Shown piece by piece: positions 38,428 through 47,066 of a stretch of DNA of 49,616 nt (the stretch's first letter is position 1; every line of letters starts with the position of its first letter). The stretch is from Parachlamydia acanthamoebae (GTDB taxonomy: Bacteria; Chlamydiota; Chlamydiia; Chlamydiales; Parachlamydiaceae). Below the pieces are notes generated by a model, which searched no databases, was not told the origin of the DNA, and saw nothing but the letters and a program-made list of their open reading frames with translations. The stretch is from the NCBI RefSeq assembly GCF_000875975.1, contig NZ_BAWW01000013.1:1-49616 (forward strand). The letters are read 5' to 3'. The position numbers and the translations under genes were made by a program.

Positions 38428-38824
38428 GCCTTCCCTTATTAAATTTTAAAGTTTATTTGAGTTTGTTGTTTGTAAATTGATTATTTTATGAATAATTTGA
38501 TTTTATAAGAAGTTAATTTATTAAGTTTTAGTTTTTTAGTTTGTGATCGTGTTGTTTTTGAGTTTAATTTAGTTTTTGTATTCATTTTATTTTTTTAAAA
38601 AAAATATTTAATCGAAAACTATTGAAAAGGAATTACTTATTTAAAACGTTTAAAAAAAGTAATTGAAATTAATTCTAAAAAGTAAGAATTTGAAGTCAAG
38701 AAAGCAAATTCATATGCAACGATCCCTTGGGGGTCGAAACATAAGAAGGTCGCTTTCTATAATAAGTGAGTTGTCGATGAGGACTTCTCACAAGTCTTTA
38801 ACCTTTTTATTAAGGAGAATGGCT
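38428..38824 (+). promoter_or_regulatory. AT-rich 397-bp gap with the Cys-rich protein's probable promoter and leader
   Basis: No gene is visible. A weak promoter-like pair, TTGAAG (38690-38695) and TATGCA (38713-38718), is 17 bases apart. Right after it a 7-bp stem (CGATCCC / GGGGTCG at 38720-38736) could cap a leader of about 100 bases. The ribosome site AAGGAG ends the region. Divergent promoters for the caspase-like gene must also lie here. Confidence 0.4.
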
Positions 38825-39370
38825 ATGAAAAAACTATCTTTAATACTTTTCTTTGCACTTTGTGCGTTTGTATTTAATAGTGGATATGCTCAATGTGGTC
38901 CAAGCGGATGTGGAGTTCCTGCATCTGGTGGATTTGAAGGCGGATCTTCTTTCGCAGCTCCTCAAGGTGGAGAAGGCGGAGAAGCTGGTGCGTGTGGAGA
39001 ATATGCTGTTGGCGATTGCTACTGCTTATTCGTAAAATACGAACCACGCTATTGCAACAAATATCGTTGCGAATGGGATACACAGTGCTATCAAGTTCAA
39101 CGTTGCAGACAAGTTCCTGAAACTTATCAAAAAACATGCTGCAGATATGTACCTCAATACTACCAAGTAGATTGTGTACGTTATGTTCCACAATACTATT
39201 GCACAACAGAATCAAGACAAGTTCCTCGTTATGTTTGCGATCGTGAATGCAAATATGTACCAAAATACTATTACAAACGTATTTGCAATAGAAATCCAGT
39301 TCCACCTGCACCAGCTCCTACAACTGTAACTACTCCAGCTCCTGCATCTTGCTGCGGTAGCCAATACTAA
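38825..39370 (+). CDS. Cysteine- and tyrosine-rich secreted envelope protein
   Basis: 181 residues: a signal peptide (about 1-22, ending GYA), a Gly/Ala/Cys-rich start, then four to six degenerate units of the form Cys/Arg-x-V-P-x-Tyr-Tyr (CRQVPETY, CRYVPQYY, VRYVPQYY, CKYVPKYY), a Pro-rich spacer and a CC near the end. The mature part holds 18 cysteines and about 19 tyrosines. Chlamydiae use cysteine-rich proteins cross-linked by disulfides to stiffen the infectious form's outer membrane, and this one looks like a member of that class. AAGGAG places the start at 38825; an upstream ATG lies only one base from it. The exact homologue is not known to me. Confidence 0.8.
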   Translation: MKKLSLILFFALCAFVFNSGYAQCGPSGCGVPASGGFEGGSSFAAPQGGEGGEAGACGEYAVGDCYCLFVKYEPRYCNKYRCEWDTQCYQVQRCRQVPETYQKTCCRYVPQYYQVDCVRYVPQYYCTTESRQVPRYVCDRECKYVPKYYYKRICNRNPVPPAPAPTTVTTPAPASCCGSQY

Positions 39371-39394
39371 AATCGGCAGTTAGTGCTTAGATTT

Positions 39395-39446
39395 AGGGCC
39401 AGACTTACGCTTTTGTGAAAACAACAACGTGAATCTGGCCCTTTTG
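39395..39446 (+). terminator. Terminator after the Cys-rich protein gene
   Basis: A 15-bp stem with two mismatches (AGGGCCAGACTTACG / CGTGAATCTGGCCCT) is followed by TTTTGC. The loop is about 18 bases. The opposite side may terminate the converging gene at 39449. Confidence 0.75.
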
Positions 39447-39448
39447 CT

Positions 39449-41221
39449 TTATGCAAATAGATCCGATTTTTTATGTATGATCGTTATATAGTCAAGAGGA
39501 ATATCTAAATCATCCTTCCAAGAAAATTTATAGATCAAATCCTTTGAGACAAGTTTGCTTAATAAATCTACAGTGTCAGATAAGTTATTTTCTAACCCCT
39601 TCCATCTAATGGGGCCCGACTTCTTTCGCGCATTTAAACAACTCACCAAGTCTTTAAGTCCTGAAATGTAGGGTTCTTTATTCAGCGCGATCTCATTTAA
39701 GAGATCAGAATTCCATGAAACGCTATTTTCCTTTCTAAATTTAGCAACAAGGTCACATTTATTTCTAAAAATGAGGTATTTGTCCTCAACAGTTTGTGTC
39801 TTAATTCCATATGCATTTAGAAAGGCAATGACGTTAGCTGATCCAGACCACTCTACTTCACCTGGTCCAGTGCGTTGATTGAGTTGTGTAATTAGTTGTT
39901 GAAGCTGTTTTTGCTCATCAAAATTTAGTTTAGATTCGCGAATATCCTTGGGGAAAATTTTTAAAAAGTGTTTTGTTTGAAAATGGATAATCTGATCTTC
40001 CTGTTCCGCAAAGATGTAAAATATAAAATCATTTTTTGTGTAGTGATGAATGATTTTTGCATCTTTCAATTGGTTTAAAACATTTTTAAGCATAATAGCA
40101 TTCGTTTGATGACCGACAACCCATGTAATCACCCCGATTTGTTTGCGCTGATTGATTTTTTTTAAGATTCTTTGAGCATAAATGATGTGGTCTTCATCGA
40201 ATATAAGATTTTTGCTTAACGTTTTGGGATTTCTCCCAATTTTTTTTTCCATTTGAATAAGTCTTAAATCGCGCCATTTACAACCCCAAACCTCTTCTTC
40301 AAATTGAGGGGGGATATGGGCAGATGCCGTTAGTTTGATATAAAAGACCTCTTTACTTAACCAGGCATGCATGCAATTACTTTCAACGAAGTAATCGAAA
40401 ACCTGAGCTTGGTCTTTAGAATAAAATTCATGCGAGATTTTTAGTTCTGTAACTTGATCTTTTTTAGAGAGAAAATTTTGATAGTGAAGGAGTCTGACTT
40501 CATCATAAAGTTGTTCAAAGAATACTTTTTGCTCTTTAGAAAAATCAGATTTTGCCTGGAGTTTCTCCATTTGCTTCATGTGAGCGTAAATGTTCATAAT
40601 GGATTGCTCATGCATAAGAGCTGAGGGAGAATGAGCGGAGTCCGTTTTGTAAATTGCAAAGAGATGTGGTTGTCGATCAAAACCCACGATGTAATGGTTT
40701 AATACCATCCAACGAAGAACAGCTTCTGTCAGGTCCATGGAAAATTTAATTTCGGAAGGATTTAGAATGAATAAGTCGGAAGAAGCATTCTGGTATAGTG
40801 TTTTTTGATGAGTCGTATTTTTTAGAAAAATATTTAACAGAGAACTCAGGGATTTAAGATCGTTAATGGAATTCAATTGATTGCGAAGTTCTCCATCTAA
40901 TCCAGCAATGACAACTTGCAATTTTTCTGCATTCTTTAAATTTTTAAAGGAGTGACCTTTAAAATGCATTCTTTGCTTGATTTGGGAAGAGGATAAAAAT
41001 GTGACTTTGCCGGGCATTTTTTTTGTGACCAGAGATCGGAAAAAGGGAATTTTGATCAAAAATCTTTGAAAAATATGTATTTTCACAACAGAAAATTGAT
41101 CAGAGTTAGATAGATTTTGGACAACTTTAAAGCGCTGGTTACTATACCATTTGCCTTTTTGGATTTTTTCGATATTTGATTCCACGACTTCTTGAAAGGA
41201 GCCTGTTCCGATAATTTTCAT
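39449..41221 (-). CDS. Unknown large protein with three internal repeats, paralogue 1
   Basis: 590 residues; I do not recognise the family. It shares several blocks with the gene at 41375: LRWMVLNHYIV, EVWGCKWRDL, RNPKTLSKNL, RESKLN and the N-terminal HIFQRF. Its C-terminal half repeats a unit of the form LNxRxxxGxIxW, then a hydrophobic helix and a charged strand, at about residues 355, 450 and 535 (INQRKQIGVITW, LNQRTGPGEVEW, LNARKKSGPIRW). The rest is basic and helical. No signal peptide. The repeats could be winged-helix or small alpha/beta units. Neighbours are other large eukaryote-like genes, suggesting the same repertoire. Confidence 0.65.
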   Translation of the reverse strand: MKIIGTGSFQEVVESNIEKIQKGKWYSNQRFKVVQNLSNSDQFSVVKIHIFQRFLIKIPFFRSLVTKKMPGKVTFLSSSQIKQRMHFKGHSFKNLKNAEKLQVVIAGLDGELRNQLNSINDLKSLSSLLNIFLKNTTHQKTLYQNASSDLFILNPSEIKFSMDLTEAVLRWMVLNHYIVGFDRQPHLFAIYKTDSAHSPSALMHEQSIMNIYAHMKQMEKLQAKSDFSKEQKVFFEQLYDEVRLLHYQNFLSKKDQVTELKISHEFYSKDQAQVFDYFVESNCMHAWLSKEVFYIKLTASAHIPPQFEEEVWGCKWRDLRLIQMEKKIGRNPKTLSKNLIFDEDHIIYAQRILKKINQRKQIGVITWVVGHQTNAIMLKNVLNQLKDAKIIHHYTKNDFIFYIFAEQEDQIIHFQTKHFLKIFPKDIRESKLNFDEQKQLQQLITQLNQRTGPGEVEWSGSANVIAFLNAYGIKTQTVEDKYLIFRNKCDLVAKFRKENSVSWNSDLLNEIALNKEPYISGLKDLVSCLNARKKSGPIRWKGLENNLSDTVDLLSKLVSKDLIYKFSWKDDLDIPLDYITIIHKKSDLFA

Positions 41222-41374
41222 TTGTAACTCTGTGATAATGAAGGTGTAAAAGTAATGTCAGGGTATCGTGCAAATGAAAGGTCATCATAAAAGGGGGGTG
41301 GGAATATAGTCAATCATATCAAAGTTATTTTTTGATTATGATCATTCCCGTATTTTGGAAAATCGAGTGGGAGT

Positions 41375-43195
41375 TTATTGTTGCGAGATGCGGAATGTAT
41401 CTTTCTCTGAAGGATCGGAATTTTTTGTCCGTTCAAATGATTGAATGAAGCGTTCTCTTTTTAAAATGTTAAGAATCTCAAATGTTTGGTCATCATGTTC
41501 TAAACCTTTCCAGTCAAAAATCGGATAAAAAGCCAAATTTCGAGCTAACTGTGCTAGGCCAACGAAATTAGAATTATTTTCTTTTATCGTCGTTTCTTTT
41601 AATAAATAGTTAACCAAATCCCTTAATTTTGGAAAAAAATGATAAGTTCCATCAACCTCAAAAACTTTATGTAAATGCGCTTTCTTATTTAAAAACGTAA
41701 GGACTTTTTCGAAAGAATCATGAGGTAATGTGGGTTTCCATACTTCTTTTGCATGAGTTTGGCGTAAGTTTAACTTTTTAATAATTTCCTTAGCCTCGCT
41801 TTTTTCGGCAGTGTTTAGTTTTGACTCTCTGAAACATTTTGGGGGAATCACAACCTTATGGTTGGTGCGAAAATCCTCATGCAAATCTTCTTCGGTTGCA
41901 AAAACCAACGTAAGAGGATTTGAACATTCGTATGTAAAAATAAGGTGGTTGTTTTTTAAAATTTCTAAAACTTCAATTTCAGCAGGAAGTAATTTACATT
42001 CTACTATAGCATGATAATACGAGCGGGTATTTATTTGTTTAACAATAGATTCGGCAAACTCTTGTTGTTCTTTGTTGCCAAAAAAAAGATTTAATGAAAT
42101 CGGGGTGCGATTCCTTATAAAATCTTGTTCTTTTTGGAGCGTGGTTTTGTTCCGCCATGTTAAATTCCAAGTTTCATCTTTCACATCTTTTGGTAAACGA
42201 CCTTGAGAGGATAATTGAAAGAATATCTTTTGTTCATGGGCACATGTCCATCCATGAATGGTATTTGTTTCAAGTAAATAATCTAAAACTTCGTTGTCTT
42301 CTTTTTCTGATCGTTGTCTGAAATCAAATAGTGATCTGAGAGCAAAACTAGCTGTTTTGTATTCGCGAAAAATGTTCTTACGTCGGGCGTTATCCAAACA
42401 TCGTAAAAGATCATTAAAAAGAGCATGTTGATTTTTGGAAAATCCTGGTTTGGGAGAAAGGGCAACTTGGGGTGTTTGGATATATCGAAGGAGTTCGCAA
42501 AGTTTCTCTTTTGTAACTCGCTCATAATTCCCATGTAGTTCGGGAACATGGTCTGATGAAGTGTAGAACAACCAATATTGGCCAAAATCGTCATAAGCGA
42601 CGATTTTTTCATTCATCACCATCCATCTGAGAACTGCTCTTATTTGGTTAGATTCTGAGAATGATGTTAATCGACCAGAATTCAACCTGGTTGTGAAGGG
42701 CTCGATGTTAGAAAAAGCTTTTCGTTGTAATTCTCTATCTAACGCGTATGTTTCGATAAGAAGTGCTAACTTTTTTATATCATCCATACTTTTGAGAGAA
42801 CCTAGAGCAGTTAAATCTTCAGTTAAAAATTCAAATTGTTTTTTTTCAGAAAGTTTTGGAAAGTCAATTTTTTTATTTAAAGCCGGTCGCTTTGCTTTAG
42901 CATTAGAAGAGGCAGCAGCTCCATATATTGTGAATTTTCTAGCTGCCTCATTGATTTTACGTATGGCTTCGGATGTAGATAAAGCGCGGATCTTGCTGAA
43001 TTTTTGCGGAAGAAATTTGTTTGAAAATATATAAAAGAGTCTTTGAAAGATATTTAACGAAACAAGTGAAATCGTGTGGTTATCATCATTAACGAGTACT
43101 TTCACTCTGTAGAGATGATAGTTTTTGCCTTGTAAAATAATCGATTTAAATGGGGTGATATCACTCCAATTTTTAGTTGTCATTATCGTGTTCAT
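41375..43195 (-). CDS. Unknown large protein with internal repeats, paralogue 2
   Basis: 606 residues, paralogous to the gene at 39449 over most of its length (NIFQRL, LRWMVMNEKIV, DETWNLTWRNK, RNRTPISLNL, RESKLNTAEK). Its C-terminal units begin INTRSYYH, LNLRQTHAKEVW and LARNLAFYPIFDW, weaker versions of the repeat in the neighbour. No domain I can name. The start has no clear ribosome site, and a second ATG four codons later is equally possible. The 153-base gap to the neighbour holds no visible gene. Confidence 0.6.
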   Translation of the reverse strand: MNTIMTTKNWSDITPFKSIILQGKNYHLYRVKVLVNDDNHTISLVSLNIFQRLFYIFSNKFLPQKFSKIRALSTSEAIRKINEAARKFTIYGAAASSNAKAKRPALNKKIDFPKLSEKKQFEFLTEDLTALGSLKSMDDIKKLALLIETYALDRELQRKAFSNIEPFTTRLNSGRLTSFSESNQIRAVLRWMVMNEKIVAYDDFGQYWLFYTSSDHVPELHGNYERVTKEKLCELLRYIQTPQVALSPKPGFSKNQHALFNDLLRCLDNARRKNIFREYKTASFALRSLFDFRQRSEKEDNEVLDYLLETNTIHGWTCAHEQKIFFQLSSQGRLPKDVKDETWNLTWRNKTTLQKEQDFIRNRTPISLNLFFGNKEQQEFAESIVKQINTRSYYHAIVECKLLPAEIEVLEILKNNHLIFTYECSNPLTLVFATEEDLHEDFRTNHKVVIPPKCFRESKLNTAEKSEAKEIIKKLNLRQTHAKEVWKPTLPHDSFEKVLTFLNKKAHLHKVFEVDGTYHFFPKLRDLVNYLLKETTIKENNSNFVGLAQLARNLAFYPIFDWKGLEHDDQTFEILNILKRERFIQSFERTKNSDPSEKDTFRISQQ

Positions 43196-43296
43196 AAAAA
43201 ACTAAAAACCTTAGGGCATTCTTTATTTTTGTTAGAAAAATTTAGTGGAAATTTTAATTAAAACCACTTAATAAAGCAAGTTTTAGCTTGAAGAAC

Positions 43297-44376
43297 TTAT
43301 TTCATCTGGGATGCTTCAAAAAGACGTTCCAAGAGGTCACGTCCCGTCTTGGTAATTTGGGTCTTTCCTTTATTGGCGAGCAGGACAATTCCTATTTTTT
43401 GATTAGGTAAGAGGCCGATATAACTTGAAAAACCGGGAACTTGTCCGTTTTTATCGACAAAAAGAAGTTTGTCTGTGGTGTATTTTTGCCAGCCTAATCC
43501 AATCGATAGCTGATCATTGATTTTAAAAAAGCTTTTTTGAGTCAACTCCATCGCTTGCATGAGCTCTTGTGGGCCTTCAATGCCAAGGCTTGCCATCAAA
43601 AATTTTAGCAGGTCCCTAGATGTTGAGCGGAGAGCGCAGCCAGCAGGCCAGGCATTTACAGACGATCTTTCCGCAAGATTGCCTTCTTTTGTATAGCCTT
43701 GAGCATAAAGCTCTTGGTAAGCATGGGGAACAATAAGAAAGGTCGATTTCATAAACAAGGGTTCAAGAATGTGTTCTTTGATTGAATCTCCATAATGTTT
43801 GTTCTCAACATCTGCTATCGCATATCCAAGTACACCATAGCCTAGATTAGAATAGGAATAGTGTTCTCCAGGCGGCCGGTCGGGCTGCCATTCGCTTAAA
43901 AAATGGAGGACGGAATTCTTGTGATATTTTTTTCCTCGATGGGGAGGAAGGCGAGGAGGAATTCGTGGAAGTCCTGAAGTGTGGGTAGCGAGTTGCAAAA
44001 GTGTGACTTTTCCAATCCCTTGTAAACGCTTTTGAACGTTTGGGAGGTATTTGATGACGGGATCGGAGAGGCGCATTTTACTTTTTAAAATTTGGATAGC
44101 CAACGCAGTTGAAGTAAAGACTTTTGTGAGGGAAGCAATTTCGAATAATGTATCAGAAGTCACTGATTGATTGGAAAGATCATCGGCAAATCCAAAATTA
44201 AAGAAATAAGGTTTTTGATTGTAATAAAGTGCGATAGCCATTCCTGGAATCTGTTTTTCTTGCATGTACTTTTGGATGGTTTGCTCGATGATGAGTGCCG
44301 GATTTTGTTTACTATTTTCAGCTTGAACAAATGACGCTAGCAGAAATAAAAAAGTATAAAAGAAAATATGGCACAT
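43297..44376 (-). CDS. Secreted serine beta-lactamase / penicillin-binding-like hydrolase (class C type)
   Basis: 359 residues with a signal peptide (about 1-19). The active-site set is present: S82-x-x-K85 in ASLTKVF, Y175-S-N177 in HYSYSNLGYG, and a KNG that takes the place of the usual KTG near residue 300 (DKNGQVPGFSS). Family members include AmpC beta-lactamases, DD-peptidases and esterases; which of these applies cannot be settled here. The ATG at 44376 has AAAGGG eight bases upstream; an upstream TTG is less likely. No ampR-like neighbour. A role in the thin chlamydial peptidoglycan is possible. Confidence 0.85.
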   Translation of the reverse strand: MCHIFFYTFLFLLASFVQAENSKQNPALIIEQTIQKYMQEKQIPGMAIALYYNQKPYFFNFGFADDLSNQSVTSDTLFEIASLTKVFTSTALAIQILKSKMRLSDPVIKYLPNVQKRLQGIGKVTLLQLATHTSGLPRIPPRLPPHRGKKYHKNSVLHFLSEWQPDRPPGEHYSYSNLGYGVLGYAIADVENKHYGDSIKEHILEPLFMKSTFLIVPHAYQELYAQGYTKEGNLAERSSVNAWPAGCALRSTSRDLLKFLMASLGIEGPQELMQAMELTQKSFFKINDQLSIGLGWQKYTTDKLLFVDKNGQVPGFSSYIGLLPNQKIGIVLLANKGKTQITKTGRDLLERLFEASQMK

Positions 44377-44490
44377 GTTTTTAGCCCTTTTCAATCAAAC
44401 ATTTGCGATTGTTAAACAGGTTTCGTTTTCTATCTCTATAGCATTTTATCAATTTGTTAATATAAGTTTTTTTTGATTTTTTTTGAGTCC

Positions 44491-44518
44491 TTGGATAGGG
44501 TTAAGAAAAACTTATAAA
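44491..44518 (+). promoter_or_regulatory. Candidate promoter for the dsbB operon
   Basis: TATAAA (44513-44518) is preceded after 16 bases by TTGGAT (44491-44496). The -10 matches well, the -35 poorly. The start codon of the small gene is about 40 bases downstream. Confidence 0.35.
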
Positions 44519-44558
44519 TCTTTTTAAAGGGCTGTTCTAAAACTTGTAAGGATAGTTT

Positions 44559-44714
44559 ATGATGGCGGGATTGTTTTTATTCTATTCGATCGCTTTAGGG
44601 GCTATCGCTTTAAAACAAAGGATTTTGGCAATTAGTTTTATCATCTTGGGAATATTTTTATCTTTGTTAATGCTTTGGCATTTAGCAACTGATACATTAA
44701 AAATTAACTGGTGA
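44559..44714 (+). CDS. 51-residue membrane protein, DUF5993-like
   Basis: The product (MMAGLFLFYSIAL at the start, MLWHLATDTLKINW at the end) has two hydrophobic helices and a HxxTD motif near the C-terminus. From memory it resembles the small DUF5993 proteins found next to dsbB genes. AAGGA lies six bases before the first of two adjacent ATGs. The dsbB gene follows after seven bases, so the two are almost certainly co-transcribed. The role is unknown; a partner for DsbB is plausible. Confidence 0.7.
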   Translation: MMAGLFLFYSIALGAIALKQRILAISFIILGIFLSLLMLWHLATDTLKINW

Positions 44715-44721
44715 GGAATAC

Positions 44722-45231
44722 ATGCAAATATGGGAAAGAGGCCTCAATGCTCTGGTTGTTTTGATTTTGTGTGGAGTTCTCCTATCAGCTTACTTTGTTC
44801 AATTTTTTTGGCACGAAGAACCCTGCCCTTTATGTCTGCTTCAAAGACTTGGAATGATTAGCGTGGCTGCAGGATTACTTTTAAATCTATTTTTTGGAGT
44901 ACGCATGAGCCATTATGCGTTATCCTTGCTAAGCTGTTTATTTGGGGGTTTTGTGGCTCTTAGACAAATTTCTCTACATGTTTGTCCCGGCTTTTCAACT
45001 TTTGGATTACCTGTCTTAGGATTAAGTTTGTACACGTGGTCATTCATCGTTTTTGCCTGTGCTGTCTGTGCCATCAGTTTAATTCTCTTTTTGTATCGCC
45101 CAGATAAAAGTGAACAGGTGCCCTTGAATCAAGAATGGTTTTCCAAGTTTGCCTTGGGATTAACGTTGGCTATCTCTCTTGCGAATATATTGACTACCTA
45201 TCTGCAATGTGGATGGGGCGTTTGCGAATAA
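44722..45231 (+). CDS. dsbB: Disulfide bond formation protein B (DsbB/BdbC type)
   Basis: 169 residues with four or more membrane helices. The first periplasmic loop has the redox pair C35-P-L-C38 followed by LLQRL, as in DsbB. Further cysteines occur in SLHVCPG and at the C-terminus (QCGWGVCE). DsbB re-oxidises DsbA-type oxidases and passes electrons to quinone. In a chlamydia this would feed disulfide bonds in the outer membrane, including the Cys-rich protein at 38825. No dsbA is present in the window. Preceded closely by the DUF5993-like gene and followed after 19 bases by a bicupin, so it sits in a three-gene run. Confidence 0.9.
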   Translation: MQIWERGLNALVVLILCGVLLSAYFVQFFWHEEPCPLCLLQRLGMISVAAGLLLNLFFGVRMSHYALSLLSCLFGGFVALRQISLHVCPGFSTFGLPVLGLSLYTWSFIVFACAVCAISLILFLYRPDKSEQVPLNQEWFSKFALGLTLAISLANILTTYLQCGWGVCE

Positions 45232-45250
45232 AATTAAATCTAGAGGTCAT

Positions 45251-46279
45251 ATGGTTACGGTCACAAGTTATTCTCATGTATTTCCTTTGGGATCAGTAAG
45301 TCCTCAAAAATCTTCGGCTGGTGGATATAGAATCGATGCGCGTCAAGATAATTTCCCGGCTTTGCAGGGAATGTCTCTATCTTGTTTAGTTTTGCATCCG
45401 AAGGCTTTTCGGGAACCGCACTGGCATCCCAATGCAGATGAGTTGAGTTATTGTATCGATGGAAAGGCCCTCATGACCATATTCAGTCCTGGAGCCGGAC
45501 ATGATACCTTTAGTATTGAATCTGGAGATATCGTGTATGTTCCTAGAGGATATATTCATCACATTGAAAATATTGGAGATCAGGATTTTAAAGCTCTTTT
45601 ATGTTTTGATCATGCGATGCCAGAGGATCTGGAGTTGTCAAAATCGATTCAAGTGATGCCCAATCATATTTTAGGAGCCACATGTGAGCTTGATGCACAA
45701 TTTTTTTCGGATATTAAAAAAGCGGAAAAAAGTGGCTTCATTGTCAAAGAAGAGCATGTTTCAAAAGATGAGCTTTCTTATGTAACAAATTCTCATAAGA
45801 TGGATTTAGAAGCTGCTCCCCCTCAAGTTCATGCGGCAGGAGGATGGGTCAAAATGAGCAACGGTTTTTTCTTTCCTGAATTAAAAAACCTTGCTGTTTA
45901 TAGCGTTTGCCTAGAACAAAATGGCGCAAGAGAGCCCCACTGGCACCCGAATGCTGCGGAACTTAATTGTTTAATCAGTGGCTCAGCGCGCATTACACTG
46001 CTTTCGCCAGATGGATCTCAAGAGACTTTTGATATGCAAGCGGGAGATATTAGCTTCTTGCCACGTGGCTATTTGCATCACATTGAAAACACGGGTGTTG
46101 AACAGGCAAAATTTGCCATTTTTTTTAATCATGCCTATCCTTCGGATATTGGTCTTTCAGGAGTTTTAGGAGCCTATTCTAACGATATTTTGGCCGCATT
46201 ATTTAATGTCTCGGTTTCTTATTTTGACAAACTGCCTAAATACCAACATGATTTACTCGTTGTTGGTGGGGGGGGATAA
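45251..46279 (+). CDS. Bicupin, oxalate-decarboxylase-like
   Basis: 342 residues with two cupin domains (about 40-135 and 210-315). Each carries the metal site HxHxxxxE (PHWHPNADEL and PHWHPNAAEL) and the second motif GDxxxxPRGYxHHIEN. The double cupin with paired metal sites matches oxalate decarboxylase and oxidase relatives; the exact substrate is unknown. The ATG at 45251 has AGAGG upstream. The gene follows dsbB by 19 bases. A run of eight G next to the stop codon could slip and change only the last residues. Confidence 0.85.
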   Translation: MVTVTSYSHVFPLGSVSPQKSSAGGYRIDARQDNFPALQGMSLSCLVLHPKAFREPHWHPNADELSYCIDGKALMTIFSPGAGHDTFSIESGDIVYVPRGYIHHIENIGDQDFKALLCFDHAMPEDLELSKSIQVMPNHILGATCELDAQFFSDIKKAEKSGFIVKEEHVSKDELSYVTNSHKMDLEAAPPQVHAAGGWVKMSNGFFFPELKNLAVYSVCLEQNGAREPHWHPNAAELNCLISGSARITLLSPDGSQETFDMQAGDISFLPRGYLHHIENTGVEQAKFAIFFNHAYPSDIGLSGVLGAYSNDILAALFNVSVSYFDKLPKYQHDLLVVGGGG

Positions 46280-46349
46280 AAAAAACTTTCTACAAATTGT
46301 GTATTTATATAGGCTGAATCTATTTTTTAATTAAAAAGAGGTTTTGCCT

Positions 46350-47024
46350 ATGTATATCGTTTATGGAATCAATCCGATTCATCTTGTATCACACACTTTG
46401 CCAATCGCCTGTTCCAACTGTAATCATGCCCAGCAGCAAATCGATGTTTATAAGAATTATTTTTCTCTCTTTTGGATTCCGTTAATCCCTTTTTTTCGCA
46501 AAGCGCATGTCATGTGCCCTAGTTGCAAGCAGGAAGTTGAAGGAGTTGAGTTTGTTAAGCAGCAAATGGCACGGGGAGAGTCAGAAGAAACCATTCAAAG
46601 TAAGCTGAACGCGGTCATTAAAAGTGCCAAAGAACCTCTTTATCCCAAAATTTTTCAAGCTCTTGTGGTGTTGGCTATCGTAATTTTTTATGCCTGCTAC
46701 CTTTACGCAAGTCAGCAAATGAAGAAAGCGATTGAAATGTATCTTGAAAACCCAGCTGCTAATGTATTGTTAGTGCTTAAAGCGGATGATCTGGGCGACT
46801 ATCCTTATATGGTATGCTATGTTTCTCAAGTTGAAGGGGATATGCTTGTACTACAAGAGTGGAAGTATAGCTATGGTAGTCGTCGAGATGCACGTAACAG
46901 TTTAGAAACTGTCGAGCGTAGTATTCAAAAAAATCAAGTAGAAGAGAAGTTTTATGAAGAAAAAGTTGTTTCGAAATCAGTATTCTCGGAATACCCTATT
47001 GAAGAAGTCTATAATATCGGTTAA
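46350..47024 (+). CDS. Zinc-ribbon membrane protein of unknown function
   Basis: 224 residues. A zinc-ribbon at the start has CSNC near residue 21 and CPSC near 56; a single membrane helix lies at about 102-120, followed by a charged C-terminal domain of about 100 residues. The arrangement resembles zinc-ribbon membrane proteins of the zinc_ribbon_15 type. Function unknown. The ATG at 46350 has AGAGG eight bases upstream. It is followed by a strong terminator. Confidence 0.65.
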   Translation: MYIVYGINPIHLVSHTLPIACSNCNHAQQQIDVYKNYFSLFWIPLIPFFRKAHVMCPSCKQEVEGVEFVKQQMARGESEETIQSKLNAVIKSAKEPLYPKIFQALVVLAIVIFYACYLYASQQMKKAIEMYLENPAANVLLVLKADDLGDYPYMVCYVSQVEGDMLVLQEWKYSYGSRRDARNSLETVERSIQKNQVEEKFYEEKVVSKSVFSEYPIEEVYNIG

Positions 47025-47038
47025 TTTTTCTGAAAAAT

Positions 47039-47066
47039 GAAAGCCCCCAAATGGGGCTTTCTTTTT
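47039..47066 (+). terminator. Rho-independent terminator
   Basis: A perfect 9-bp stem (GAAAGCCCC / GGGGCTTTC) with a 5-base loop is followed by TTTTT. It ends the zinc-ribbon gene and overlaps the 3' end of the converging gene. Confidence 0.9.

Noticed and set aside
38663-38824. In-frame N-terminal extension of 54 codons on the Cys-rich protein
   Set aside because: The extension is basic, hides the signal peptide, and the only good ribosome site lies at 38811-38816 before the ATG at 38825.
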